Below, in pieces: positions 24,958-34,332 of a stretch of DNA of 52,398 nucleotides. Within the stretch, counting starts at the first letter, position 1, and the number at the start of each line of letters is the position of its first letter. Source of the stretch: Telmatospirillum sp. (GTDB lineage: Bacteria > Pseudomonadota > Alphaproteobacteria > Rhodospirillales > Magnetospirillaceae); contig JARLJB010000015.1 of assembly GCA_031291415.1 (NCBI GenBank), positions 1 to 52,398 on the forward strand, in the 5' to 3' direction. The notes beneath the pieces were generated by a model. It was not told where the DNA came from. It worked only from the letters and a program-made list of their open reading frames with translations, and ran no database searches. Both the position numbers and the translations under genes were made by a program.

Positions 24958-26447
24958 CAGAGTTTGCTCGGAATGCGTGCGACCATGCGCAGGGAGGTCG
25001 TCAGCTCCTCCATCTGCAGCCAGGGTCTGAGCCAGGCGATGGCATTGTAGGATCCGGGCTTGCCCGGAATCTCCTTCACCGTGATCTTCGCCTCGCGCAG
25101 CGGGTAGGACGCCTTCATTTCCTGGCCGGCGCCCTCGTTGGCATTGACGTAGTTGTTGATCCAACGATTGAGCCACGACTCGCAATCCTCGACTTCGAGG
25201 AACGAGCCGATCTTGTCCCGCGCCATGACCTTCACGTAATGGGCGAAGCGGGACGTCGCCATGATGTAGGGCAGGCGGGCCGAGATCGCCGCATTGGCGG
25301 TGGCGTCCGGCCTGTCGTACTTCTTCGGCTTCTGCGTCGTCTGGGCGCCGAAGAACACGGCATAGTCGGTGTTCTTGTAGTGACAAAGCGGCAGGAAGCC
25401 CAGTTTCGCCAGCTCGCCGTCCCGCCGGTCGGTGATGCCGATTTCGGTCGGGCATTTCTGGTCCGGATCGCCGTCGTCGCTGACGAAGATGTGGGTCGGC
25501 AGCATCTCGACCTTGCCGCCGCCCTCGGCGCCGCGAATCGCCGTGCACCAGCCGTATTTGGCAAAAGCCTCGGTTGCCCGCGTGCCCAGCACATAGGCGG
25601 CGTTCATCCAGCAATATTCGTCATGCTCGAGCGCCAGGGACTTGCCGTTGCCGTCGAGCGGCGTTTCCTCGTAGTCGAAGTCGTCGATCGTCAGCGTCGC
25701 CGCGCCATAGGGCAGCCGAGCCAGCACGCGCGGCATGGTGAGGGTGACGAAGCGGCTGTCCTCGCTGTTGCGGAATCCGCGCCATTGGCCGTATTCGACC
25801 GAATCGAAGATCTTCTCGAGATCGCGCGGCTTGGAAAGTTCGCGGAAATCCTGGAAGCCGAACAGCTTCGGACTCGCCGCCGAGATGAAGGGCGCGAAAG
25901 CCGCGGCCGAGACGCTGGAGAGACTGGTCAGCATCTGCACGTCCTCGGGGTGGTTCGAGAACTCGTAGTCGCCGATCAGCAGCCCGTAAGGCTCGCCGCC
26001 GGGCGTGCCGAACTCGTTTTCATAGAGCTTCTTGAAGAGTTCGCTCTGATCGAACTCGACCGCCTTGGCGAGGTCCTTCATCAATTCGCGTTTACGGACG
26101 TTCAGCACGCGGAGCTTGAGGTTGGCGCTGGTCTCCGTATTCATGACCAGATGATGCAGGCCACGCCAGCTTCCCTCCAGTCGCAGAAAATCCGGATGGT
26201 GCATGATCGCCGCCAACTGTTTGGAGAGCTGCGCGTCCAGCGCCTTGACGGCGGCCGTCAGGGTGACGGTCAGATTGCGGTCGTAGCTGACCGTGCCGGC
26301 CAGGGCCTCGTCGGTCAGGGTGCGCAGCAGTTCCTCGACGCGGGCCGGTTCGGTCTGCTTGGTGGCGCTGATCGCCTGGTCGAGCAGGGATGGCGCCAAT
26401 TCGGACGTTGCCGTGCTTTCGGCGGTTTTCAGGGTTTCGGTGGCCAT
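24957..26447 (-). CDS. tssC: TssC1, large T6SS sheath subunit
   Basis: 496 residues from the ATG at 26447 (a GTG one codon earlier is possible), overlapping the tssB stop by one base. Conserved features: [64 protein letters not shown] and [18 protein letters not shown]. With TssB it builds the contractile sheath; its N-terminal helix is the ClpV/TssH target. The gene order tssA-tssB-tssC1-tssC2-hcp is conventional apart from the extra paralogue. Confidence 0.96.
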   Translation of the reverse strand: MATETLKTAESTATSELAPSLLDQAISATKQTEPARVEELLRTLTDEALAGTVSYDRNLTVTLTAAVKALDAQLSKQLAAIMHHPDFLRLEGSWRGLHHLVMNTETSANLKLRVLNVRKRELMKDLAKAVEFDQSELFKKLYENEFGTPGGEPYGLLIGDYEFSNHPEDVQMLTSLSSVSAAAFAPFISAASPKLFGFQDFRELSKPRDLEKIFDSVEYGQWRGFRNSEDSRFVTLTMPRVLARLPYGAATLTIDDFDYEETPLDGNGKSLALEHDEYCWMNAAYVLGTRATEAFAKYGWCTAIRGAEGGGKVEMLPTHIFVSDDGDPDQKCPTEIGITDRRDGELAKLGFLPLCHYKNTDYAVFFGAQTTQKPKKYDRPDATANAAISARLPYIMATSRFAHYVKVMARDKIGSFLEVEDCESWLNRWINNYVNANEGAGQEMKASYPLREAKITVKEIPGKPGSYNAIAWLRPWLQMEELTTSLRMVARIPSKL

Positions 26448-26956
26448 CACTTTACCTCCTGATCATCGCCGCCCAACTGCCGGGACAACGCGCGCAACTG
26501 CTCATTGTCTTGCAGAATGCCTTCCAACAGATCCTCGAGCTGGGTCGAGCGGTCGGCCTTGGTCAGCAGGTCGCGCAATTGGTTGCGCGTCTCCAGGAGC
26601 TTTCTCAAAGCCGGCACCTGCTGGACGATCTGACCCGGTTCCATGTCCTCGAGCGACGAGAAGGCAAGCTCGACTGCCAGTTCACTGCCGTCGCCAGCCA
26701 GTTCGTTCGGTACCCGAAGCGAGAGCGTCGGCTGCATCCGCGCCAGGATCTCGTTGAAATTGTCGCGGTCGATCTGGACGAACTTCCGGTCCTTCAGGGG
26801 CTTCGCGTCGTCCGACGGGTCGCCGGAAAAGTCCCCCAGCACGCCGACCACGAAGGGCAGTTCCTTTTCGACCATCGCCCCTTCGGTCTCGACCTCGTAT
26901 TTGATATGGACCCGCGGTTTGCGGACCCGTTCGAGCTTGTCGTGAACACTTGCCAT
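26447..26956 (-). CDS. tssB: TssB, small T6SS sheath subunit
   Basis: 169 residues from the ATG at 26956 (AAGGA at proper spacing); an ATG two codons upstream is also possible. Recognised by [30 protein letters not shown] and by [20 protein letters not shown]. It pairs with TssC as the VipA/VipB heterodimer. Its C-terminal coiled-coil region ([15 protein letters not shown]) contacts TssC. It is translationally coupled to tssC1. Confidence 0.96.
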   Translation of the reverse strand: MASVHDKLERVRKPRVHIKYEVETEGAMVEKELPFVVGVLGDFSGDPSDDAKPLKDRKFVQIDRDNFNEILARMQPTLSLRVPNELAGDGSELAVELAFSSLEDMEPGQIVQQVPALRKLLETRNQLRDLLTKADRSTQLEDLLEGILQDNEQLRALSRQLGGDDQEVK

Positions 26957-26994
26957 CTTCATTTCCTTTGTCTTTGAGTTTCCGGGCGTCGTCG

Positions 26995-28095
26995 TCAGGG
27001 TTGCGCCGGCGGCCTGATGCCGGCCGCGGTGAGCAGGGTGTGGCGCGCGGTCTGGTCCTGCAGCAGCTCAGCCAGGAGCTCGGGCAGTGACATGCGGCCG
27101 CGCCGGACCAGATCTTCGATGGTGTAGGACAGCGGCGAATGCGGTTCGGTCCGGCGGAAGTAGCGGCCGATCTCATCGAGGCGCAGCAACGCCTCTTCCC
27201 GGCTGGCGATGCCCTCGGCCGGCGGCAATACGTCCGCATCGGGGCCGGCGGCGGCCGGCTCCGCCGGACTTTCGATTGCCGTCGGCACGGAAAGTACCGG
27301 CGTATCCCGATGACCGGCCAGGAACACCACCGCGTCCTCGACCTCTTCCAGGATATGGGCGATGGTCGAACTCGGCGGTGCCTCGGTGCCGCAGAGCGCC
27401 GTCAACTGTCGGTCTAGCGTGGCGAAGACCTCTCGGCAGGATCGGATGTCGTCGATCAGGCGGCGGTTGTGTTCGGCAGGCGCCGCCGTCATCCGCCGGC
27501 GCAGATCGTCGAGGCTGGGCGGCGCCGTCCGCCCCGGCCGCGGGCGGGCATCCGGCGCGCTGGCCGCCCGCCGGGCCAATTCGTAATGCCAGAAGGCGAT
27601 GGGTGGCTCGCCGCCATCGGCTGGGGAAAGTGGTATCTTGCGGATCGGCTGAATAAGCGTGCCCTCGGTGTCGATGCCGTTGAGACCGCTTAAAGGGGCT
27701 AAGCGAACGGCCATGCCGTCTTCGTCCGGCATTGGCAACAGATGGTTCCAATAGCGTTCGACCAGACCGGAGATCAGGCGGAAACCGTCGTGCAGGCCGG
27801 CGAAACCGCCAAGGCGCACCTGGGCTTCGGTCAGCCAGACGGCAATTTCGATGTCCTTGCTGCGGGTCTCCAGCAGGGCGACGGCCATCTCGCGGATATG
27901 CTGCCACTCCGATAGAGAGGACTCCGCCTCTTCGTCGGCGTCGGCGCGCCGTTCGATGGCACGCGCGCTCGACCGCAGATCCCGCAGCAGGAAATATTCG
28001 GCGTCGCTGCCCGGTTGCAGGCGTAAATCGACACCGCATGGTGCTTCGTCGCTGATGGGCCGCAACAGATCGGTAAGAGGCGAGACCATTTGCAT
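26995..28095 (-). CDS. tssA: TssA, T6SS baseplate/sheath assembly chaperone
   Basis: 366 residues from the ATG at 28095; the frame is open to 28167 inside the kinase gene, but the ImpA-type N-terminus begins here ([21 protein letters not shown]). It has the ImpA_N core ([28 protein letters not shown]) and a Pro/Ala linker before a C-terminal ~60-residue helical domain ([35 protein letters not shown]), typical of the TssA class whose C-terminus forms the assembly ring. It starts 17 bases after the kinase stop. Confidence 0.93.
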   Translation of the reverse strand: MQMVSPLTDLLRPISDEAPCGVDLRLQPGSDAEYFLLRDLRSSARAIERRADADEEAESSLSEWQHIREMAVALLETRSKDIEIAVWLTEAQVRLGGFAGLHDGFRLISGLVERYWNHLLPMPDEDGMAVRLAPLSGLNGIDTEGTLIQPIRKIPLSPADGGEPPIAFWHYELARRAASAPDARPRPGRTAPPSLDDLRRRMTAAPAEHNRRLIDDIRSCREVFATLDRQLTALCGTEAPPSSTIAHILEEVEDAVVFLAGHRDTPVLSVPTAIESPAEPAAAGPDADVLPPAEGIASREEALLRLDEIGRYFRRTEPHSPLSYTIEDLVRRGRMSLPELLAELLQDQTARHTLLTAAGIRPPAQP

Positions 28096-28112
28096 GGGAA
28101 GACTGTCCGCGT

Positions 28113-29372
28113 TCAATGGAAAGGGGCCAGAAAGCGTCGTGCGCTGCGAAGATGCCGGTCCAGCCAATGCCGGAGCTCATGCCGTGGTGCGGCGGCGGAC
28201 GGCGGGTCGGCCAGCGGACGCAACAGCATCGCGAGATCGGTCGGCCGATGGCGCGGTTCGGGGCGCAGCATGCGTTCGACGAGCGGGCGCAACCGGTCCG
28301 GCACGGCGTCGAGAGGCGGCACACGGTGGCGGGCCGCCACGGCCTCGGCCATGCTCTGGCCCATCGGCAACTTCTCGCCGCGTGCGGCGGCGGCGATGAG
28401 CAGGCCGAAGCTGTAGATGTCGGACGCGATGCCGACGGCGCCGCCGAACATGCCGAGCTGCTCGGGCGAGGCGAAGGAGTATTTTCCTGAGAAATCAAGG
28501 CCGTCGTGGGACGTTCCGCCGCCTTGGAGGGCGCTGGCGACACCGAAATCGACGATTTTCGCGGCGGCCGGATTGTTCCCCGGGAGGAGGATGTTGTCCG
28601 GCGAGATATCGCGATGCACGACGCCGGCGGCATGGATCGCACCCAGCCCGGCGGCCAGGCGCCGGACCAGCGCCTCGAGCGATGTCAGGCCGAGCGGCCC
28701 GCGCCGCATCACATGGGAAAGCGAGGGGCCGTCCAGATATTCGAGCAAGATCATCGACCGGCCGTCGGTGTCACGGAACAGTCCGGCGCAATCGACCACG
28801 GCATCGTGCCGGATACGGGCGAGCAGGCGTCCTTCCTGCTGGAAAAGGCCGACCACCTTGGCGTCGTCGCGGAATTCCGGAACGATGACCTTGACGGCAT
28901 GGTCGGTCTTGAGGTCGCGGTGGCGGACGCGGTAGATCTCGCCCATGCCGCCGCGGGCCAGCAGGGTGCGCACGACGAAGGTGTTGAGGATGAGGCTGCC
29001 GGCGGCGATCGAACCGTCCCGCGCCTCTTTGGCCGGTGCTTTTTCCGGCGGGTCTTCGGGCTCCACGTCTTCGGAGGATGGAGCCGGGTGCTCGGTGGTT
29101 CCGATGTAGCGCTCGAGGACGGTGCGGGCCGTGCCCAGCAATTCCAGGGCCGCCACCTCGTCCAGCCCGACTCGCCGGGCTTCGGCGCGGATGGAAGAGA
29201 TCAACCCGGCCAATTGCCGTTCCAGCAGGGCGCGCGTCGCCGGTTCGGTGGGGGCCGGCGCCAGGAATTCCGTGGCCTCGGTCGGGGCGAACCGCGTCAG
29301 TTCGTCCGGGCTCTCGAGGAACAGGGTCAGCTCGTCCGGTTCGATGATCTTCTGAGCGGCGGGATCGGTCAT
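28113..29372 (-). CDS. ppkA: PpkA-type Ser/Thr protein kinase controlling T6SS
   Basis: 419 residues. An N-terminal ~125-residue region without membrane helices contains a helical stretch. Hanks-type kinase motifs follow: glycine loop LARGGMGEIY, catalytic Lys in HAVKVIV, catalytic loop VVHRDISPDNILLPGNN, DFG, and SFASPEQLG. In other T6SSs PpkA phosphorylates the FHA protein or TssL to trigger assembly, and PppA reverses it. This version lacks the membrane helix and periplasmic sensor of the Pseudomonas enzyme, so activation must come from a cytoplasmic cue. Its ATG overlaps the tagF-pppA stop, so kinase and phosphatase are made together. Confidence 0.93.
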   Translation of the reverse strand: MTDPAAQKIIEPDELTLFLESPDELTRFAPTEATEFLAPAPTEPATRALLERQLAGLISSIRAEARRVGLDEVAALELLGTARTVLERYIGTTEHPAPSSEDVEPEDPPEKAPAKEARDGSIAAGSLILNTFVVRTLLARGGMGEIYRVRHRDLKTDHAVKVIVPEFRDDAKVVGLFQQEGRLLARIRHDAVVDCAGLFRDTDGRSMILLEYLDGPSLSHVMRRGPLGLTSLEALVRRLAAGLGAIHAAGVVHRDISPDNILLPGNNPAAAKIVDFGVASALQGGGTSHDGLDFSGKYSFASPEQLGMFGGAVGIASDIYSFGLLIAAAARGEKLPMGQSMAEAVAARHRVPPLDAVPDRLRPLVERMLRPEPRHRPTDLAMLLRPLADPPSAAAPRHELRHWLDRHLRSARRFLAPFH

Positions 29373-30847
29373 GGCGTGCGCTCCTTCGCCGGCACGTCGA
29401 CGACGACCGCCGTCAGATTGTCCGGGGCACCGCTGACCAGGATGTTTTCGATGATGGCGTCGACGGTTTCGCGCGGCGGCGCCTGACCGTTCAGCAGGCT
29501 TGCCAGTTCGCCGTCAGACAGCACCTTGGTTACGCCGTCACTGCACAGAAGGAAGCGGTCTCCCGGCAGCAGCGTATCCTGCACCATGTCGATCTCGATC
29601 TGTTCGACGGCGCCGACGGCGCGGGTGACGACGGTGCTGCTGCGCCGCTGGGGGGTGAGACCAGCCGCCACATGGTCGGAGGTCAACAGGCGCAGCGTCT
29701 TGCCGCGCAGGAGATAGATCCGGCTGTCGCCGATCCACAAGCAGGTGAAGCGGTTGGCATAGATCAGCAGCACAACCGCCGTCGAGGCGATCAGCGCCTG
29801 CTCGCCGTAACTTGCGGCCTGGGCGCACAGAGCCTTGTTGGCAATCCGCAAGGCTTCCCGCGCGTCTTCGACAAAACCGCGGGACGAGAGCGGCGGCAAG
29901 ACCTCGTTCAAGGCCTCGACGACCGCTTCACTTGCCACATCGCCGGCGTCGTGGCCGCCGAGCCCATCGGCGACGGCCCAAAGTCCGAGATCTGCCCGCA
30001 CCAGGAAGGCATCCTGGTTGAGCCGGCGCTGGGTGCCCGGATGGGTGCGGCCATGCGAGGGCATCTCGATCAGCGGCTTCAGCAGCAGGATCGGCAGATC
30101 GGTCGAATCGAGTTTCAGCGTCGTGTCGGCCGGACGCTCCCAGCCCCAGCGCTCCCAAAGACCGTCGAGGAACGCCGCGTAGTTTTGCGGCGCCGGCAGA
30201 CCGGGCGCGATCAGGAGGGACGAGGCGACGCGGTCCGACCCGCCGGTCCACCACAGGCTGAAGCGATTGTGAAAGCCGATCAGCACCTGGTCGAGAATAT
30301 GTCCGTAAGTCTCGGCCAGCTTGCCGTCTCCGTCGAGTTCGATGCGAAAGCCGCTGCCGTTTCTGGAGTCGCGCGCCGTTTCGTAGGGCGGCATGCCGAG
30401 GGCTTTGGCCGCTTCGTCAAAGGCTTCGAAATCGAAGATGTCATCGAGCGAGCTCAAGGCCAGCGCCTCGACCATGTCGAACCAGCTCCGGGCGTCCTCG
30501 ATGAGACGCACCGGCGCGACACAGCCGGGGAGGGCGGCGGCCAGCACAAGCGGAAAATAACGCCCGACCCGGTCGACGCTCGGCATCAGGACGCCGGCCA
30601 TGGCGGTTTCGCCGCAGACCCCGGGGCCCAGGATGAACCGCCAGATCGGCGTGCCGAGATAGGTGGGCAGCCAGTCGTCGCCGAGCTGGCGCCTACTGGT
30701 CGCGATCGAAAGCTGCAGCCAGTCGTCGAGGGGTTTCACCACCGCGGGCGCCAGGCGCCTGGTGACGAAGTCGCCGCGTGCCGGGATCTTTCCGAAGAAA
30801 CCCGGCTCCTGCACGCAGGTCGCGTTATTCAGAAAGACGTCGGACAA
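29369..30847 (-). CDS. tagF-pppA: TagF-PppA fusion: T6SS repressor plus PP2C phosphatase
   Basis: 492 residues from TTG 30847 (GGAG eight bases upstream). Residues 1-240 are TagF (GFFGKIPARGDFVTRRL, then FILGPGVCGETAMAGVLMPSVDRVGRYFPL), a post-translational repressor in other systems. Residues ~260-490 are a PP2C phosphatase: RRLNQDAFLV, AVADGLGGHDAGD, WIGDSRIYLL, LLCSDGVT, GAPDNLTAVVV, with all metal-binding Asp positions present. A similar TagF-PppA fusion is known from Agrobacterium. It overlaps tssM by 19 bases and ppkA by 4. Confidence 0.93.
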   Translation of the reverse strand: MSDVFLNNATCVQEPGFFGKIPARGDFVTRRLAPAVVKPLDDWLQLSIATSRRQLGDDWLPTYLGTPIWRFILGPGVCGETAMAGVLMPSVDRVGRYFPLVLAAALPGCVAPVRLIEDARSWFDMVEALALSSLDDIFDFEAFDEAAKALGMPPYETARDSRNGSGFRIELDGDGKLAETYGHILDQVLIGFHNRFSLWWTGGSDRVASSLLIAPGLPAPQNYAAFLDGLWERWGWERPADTTLKLDSTDLPILLLKPLIEMPSHGRTHPGTQRRLNQDAFLVRADLGLWAVADGLGGHDAGDVASEAVVEALNEVLPPLSSRGFVEDAREALRIANKALCAQAASYGEQALIASTAVVLLIYANRFTCLWIGDSRIYLLRGKTLRLLTSDHVAAGLTPQRRSSTVVTRAVGAVEQIEIDMVQDTLLPGDRFLLCSDGVTKVLSDGELASLLNGQAPPRETVDAIIENILVSGAPDNLTAVVVDVPAKERTP

Positions 30848-33800
30848 TGGAAGCTCCTCAACTCGTTTAACGTGAAAGGATTGAGCGTGCTGTTCGAACG
30901 GATCTCGTAGCTGACGGTGTGGCCGCCGGCCTGGAAGGCGACGCGGAAGCGGTCGTCGCCAAGGCGCGTCACGGCGCCGTCATCGATCAGATGGAACAGC
31001 GACCACGCTCCGGTCTTCATGACGGTCGGCGGCGTGCCGTCGGGCACTTCGAAGACGATCTTGCTGAGGCCGGTCGGATCCTGATCCGGCCATTGGAAGG
31101 TGCCCGGCCACTGCGGTCCGTGCTGGTACTCGAGCTGCTGGCCGGAAGTGGCGAACAGCACGCCGGTGGCCTTGGGGTCCAGCGTCGTCGGCGTCACCTG
31201 GAAGGCGACGCGCGGCTGCTGGCCGCCGTCGGGGAAGAAGCTGTCGCGGATCTGGGCGGCCATCTGAAAATCGGCCAGGACGCTGTTTGAGATACCGAGA
31301 TTGGTGCTTCCGACCTTCTGCCAGTGCCATTGCTTGCCGGAGGTCGCGACCAGAGGGCGCAAATGCGCCTCGAAGAAGCTGTCGAGCAAGCCGCCCGGAG
31401 CGAACAGCCGGGCGAAGTCGCCGACCGACACCTCGCGGGTGCTGTTCTTGGTGAAGGGGTAGCGGCCGTTGACCGCCCGGGCGCAGACGTTGCCGGCCGA
31501 GCCTCCCCAGATGTCGGAAAGCTGGGCGCGGGCGCCGCTGACCGAGACGCCGGAGACACTGTTGGCGACGGCGGCGATCCAAACCGAGACCGGCGGCGGA
31601 AGCTGCGGCGCCTCGCTGGCCAACTGCTGTACCGGATCGGTGCCGACGCCTTCCGAGGTTCGCTTCAAGAGGATCGCCTGGCCGCCCGCCGGTGCGCTGG
31701 CAACGCTTCTCATCTCCTGATAGGCCAGGCCCATGGTGCGGATCAGGTCGTCGATCCGGGCCGGCGCGCCGTTGGCCGGCGTCACCAGATCGGCGATCGG
31801 CTGGAAGTGCTGGGTTACCGCCGCGGCGCCGGGCGGAGTCTCGGACAGGCCGGCGGGTGGCGTGCCGATCTGGGTTTCGGCGGCGATGCCTCTCAACAGC
31901 TTGAGGAGCGGCATATCCGGGCTGGAAACCAGGTTCAGGAAGGCAATGGTCTGTTGCATGTCGCCCAGCGGCACGACGCGCAGATCGTTCAGCATGCCGT
32001 CCCAAAACGCCGTGTAGTCGGCGAAATAGAGCTGCAGCACGTCGTTGCGCAGGCTGTCGGACGGACGGGTGCCCGTCGCCTTGTCGCCGCGGACCCAGCT
32101 CTCGTTTTGGACGTCGGCGATGACGGCGGCAAGCGAGGGCAGGAAGGACACGTAAAAGCCCTGATAAGTGTAAAGGCCGGGAATGCCATCGGTCAGCGGC
32201 TTGCCCGAGCCGCGCGTGAAAACGCGATCGGCGGTGGCGCCGGCATGGTCGACCGGCCGCCATTGCGGCGACTGGTTGGCGGCCTCGCGCTCGCGGGCCA
32301 AGGCGTAGATCCGCGCCGCCGGCGTCAGCTTCTCCAGCGTGCGGCGCGATTGGGCGATGAGGTTGGCATCGAGCGGAATATCCGCCATCGGGCCGGAGAG
32401 AAGCGCGTCCAGATGGTGTGCGAGATCCTCGCGCCGCGTCCGGTACTCGTCGCCCGGCCACGCCGTGGCCCAATCGGCGATCATCCAGCGCCGCACGGCC
32501 TCCGCATCCATCGGTCCGCGCCCGCCCAGGATCAGATAGACCTTGAGGGCGGCGGTGACGTAGTCGTCATCGGCTTGATGCGCGCGGATCTGGTTCTGGA
32601 GATGCACGAGAAGCCTCGGCAGCAGCAGACCGTTGAGGGCCCGGCGATAGACCATCTCACGGATCGACAGCAGCTTGTGGCCTTGGTAAAGGCCGAAGGT
32701 CAGCCAGTGGCCGGTGGCGCCTTCGGTATTGTGCAAACCGGTCGGCAGCGCCCGCAGGATGTTGAGTGGCGGCAAGACGCGCGACAGGTCGTCTTCGGCG
32801 ACATCGGTCTCGGAAATGCCGGCTATCGCCTTGCCATAGGCGTCGAGCTCGGCGTCGATGTGGGCGACCTGCCGTTCGTTGGCGTTGTAGCCGCTGGTCC
32901 AGGCATAGGCCAGGACCGCCAGAATAATGGCGGCCGTGGCATAGGTGGCGACGCGAATGCGCCTCCGGCGCTGCTCGATACGCGGATTGAGACTGACCAC
33001 GGCGGCTTCGGCGAAGATCACATCGTGGAACAGTCGGGTCAGAAAATAGCTGCGGCCCTGGCGGTTGTTGGCCGGCAGGCGCACCGGATCGAGGCCGAAG
33101 GCCGCGGTGATTGCCGCCATGGTCCGATCGATGGGGGCGCCGACCTGCACGCTGCTCGAGAAATAGGTGCCGCGCAGCAGCGGCGAAGGTTCATAGGGTG
33201 TGGCGCGGAAAATCTCGCTCAAGACTTCCTGGGTGGCGTCGGCAAGGCCGGCCACCTGGTTTGGGAAACCGTAGACCAGGCTGCGGCGTTCGATATCGGC
33301 TTCCTGCTGGACGCGTTCCAGCAATTGCTCGTTCAGGCGGACGACCAGCCCGTCGAGTTCCGCCGGGAAGCGGCCGACCACACCGGCCTCCGGTGCGACG
33401 CCGTCCTCAAGCGGGTAGGTCACGCCCCAGACCTGTTCACGTTCGGAGCGGCCGAGTTTCTCGAAGAATTCGACGAAACCGGGCACCAGATCGACCTTGG
33501 TGAACAGCATATAGACCGGAAAGCGGATGCCGAAGCGGTCATAAAGCTCGTTCAGGCGCTGGCGGATCGCCCGGGCATGGGACAGGCGCTCGGTGGGGTC
33601 CGGCACCATCAGGTCGGCAAGACTGATCACCACGATCGCGCCGTTGACCGGCTGACGCGGCCGGTAGGTCTTCAGAAGGTCGAGGAAGCCCAGCCACGCC
33701 GTCTGGTCGTGATGCGGATCGCTGTCCTGGGTCGTGTAGCGGCCGGCGGTATCGAGCAGGATCGCTTCGTCGGTGAACCACCAGTCGCAGTTGCGCGTGC

Positions 33801-34332
33801 CTCCGACGCCTTTCAGCGGGTCGCGTCCCATGGCGTTGGAAAGCGGAAAGGTCAGGCCGGAGGTCTGCAGCGCCGAACTTTTGCCGGAACCCGGCGGGCC
33901 GATCATGATGTACCAGGGCAGCTGATAGAGATAGCCGCGGGCGGTCCTGAACCCCGCCTTCTTGCGCAGCAGCAGAAGGGCCTCCTGCAGTCTTTCGCGC
34001 AGTTGCCGCAGTTCCTCGGCCGAGGCGGTATCGATGCTGTGCTGCTTTTCCTCGTCGCCAGGTCCGGTGAGGTCGTTGATCATGTCACGGTTGGTCTGAT
34101 GCGCCCGAAGATTGATCTGCAGATTGAGAGCCGCCCAGATGGCGAAGATCGCGACGCAGGTGACGAAGCGGGCAAAATCGGATTCCAGCGGACGATGCTG
34201 TCCGATGGCGACCAGCGCGCCGAAGAACCAAACGGTCAGGGCGAGGCCGACCGCCCAGATCAGCGACCATGTCCAGCGGGCGCGCAACGTGCGGAACAAC
34301 GGCAGAATGAGGGGTTGGATGGTTGCGATCAT
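30829..34332 (-). CDS. tssM: TssM/IcmF, T6SS inner-membrane trans-envelope protein
   Basis: 1167 residues. Two N-terminal helices (~20-45 and ~53-73), a cytoplasmic P-loop domain with Walker A GPPGSGKSS at 145-153 and a DTAGRY Walker B-like site, a third helix near 455-475 (ATAAIILAVLAYAW), and a large periplasmic part with the ImcF-related and C-terminal beta domains that contact TssJ. With TssL and TssJ it forms the channel spanning the envelope. The start overlaps the tssL stop (ATGA). Confidence 0.96.
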   Translation of the reverse strand: MIATIQPLILPLFRTLRARWTWSLIWAVGLALTVWFFGALVAIGQHRPLESDFARFVTCVAIFAIWAALNLQINLRAHQTNRDMINDLTGPGDEEKQHSIDTASAEELRQLRERLQEALLLLRKKAGFRTARGYLYQLPWYIMIGPPGSGKSSALQTSGLTFPLSNAMGRDPLKGVGGTRNCDWWFTDEAILLDTAGRYTTQDSDPHHDQTAWLGFLDLLKTYRPRQPVNGAIVVISLADLMVPDPTERLSHARAIRQRLNELYDRFGIRFPVYMLFTKVDLVPGFVEFFEKLGRSEREQVWGVTYPLEDGVAPEAGVVGRFPAELDGLVVRLNEQLLERVQQEADIERRSLVYGFPNQVAGLADATQEVLSEIFRATPYEPSPLLRGTYFSSSVQVGAPIDRTMAAITAAFGLDPVRLPANNRQGRSYFLTRLFHDVIFAEAAVVSLNPRIEQRRRRIRVATYATAAIILAVLAYAWTSGYNANERQVAHIDAELDAYGKAIAGISETDVAEDDLSRVLPPLNILRALPTGLHNTEGATGHWLTFGLYQGHKLLSIREMVYRRALNGLLLPRLLVHLQNQIRAHQADDDYVTAALKVYLILGGRGPMDAEAVRRWMIADWATAWPGDEYRTRREDLAHHLDALLSGPMADIPLDANLIAQSRRTLEKLTPAARIYALAREREAANQSPQWRPVDHAGATADRVFTRGSGKPLTDGIPGLYTYQGFYVSFLPSLAAVIADVQNESWVRGDKATGTRPSDSLRNDVLQLYFADYTAFWDGMLNDLRVVPLGDMQQTIAFLNLVSSPDMPLLKLLRGIAAETQIGTPPAGLSETPPGAAAVTQHFQPIADLVTPANGAPARIDDLIRTMGLAYQEMRSVASAPAGGQAILLKRTSEGVGTDPVQQLASEAPQLPPPVSVWIAAVANSVSGVSVSGARAQLSDIWGGSAGNVCARAVNGRYPFTKNSTREVSVGDFARLFAPGGLLDSFFEAHLRPLVATSGKQWHWQKVGSTNLGISNSVLADFQMAAQIRDSFFPDGGQQPRVAFQVTPTTLDPKATGVLFATSGQQLEYQHGPQWPGTFQWPDQDPTGLSKIVFEVPDGTPPTVMKTGAWSLFHLIDDGAVTRLGDDRFRVAFQAGGHTVSYEIRSNSTLNPFTLNELRSFHCPTSF

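Noticed and set aside
24828-26462. 544-codon plus-strand frame opposite tssC1
   Set aside because: Antisense shadow; tssC1 is complete with all signatures on the other strand.
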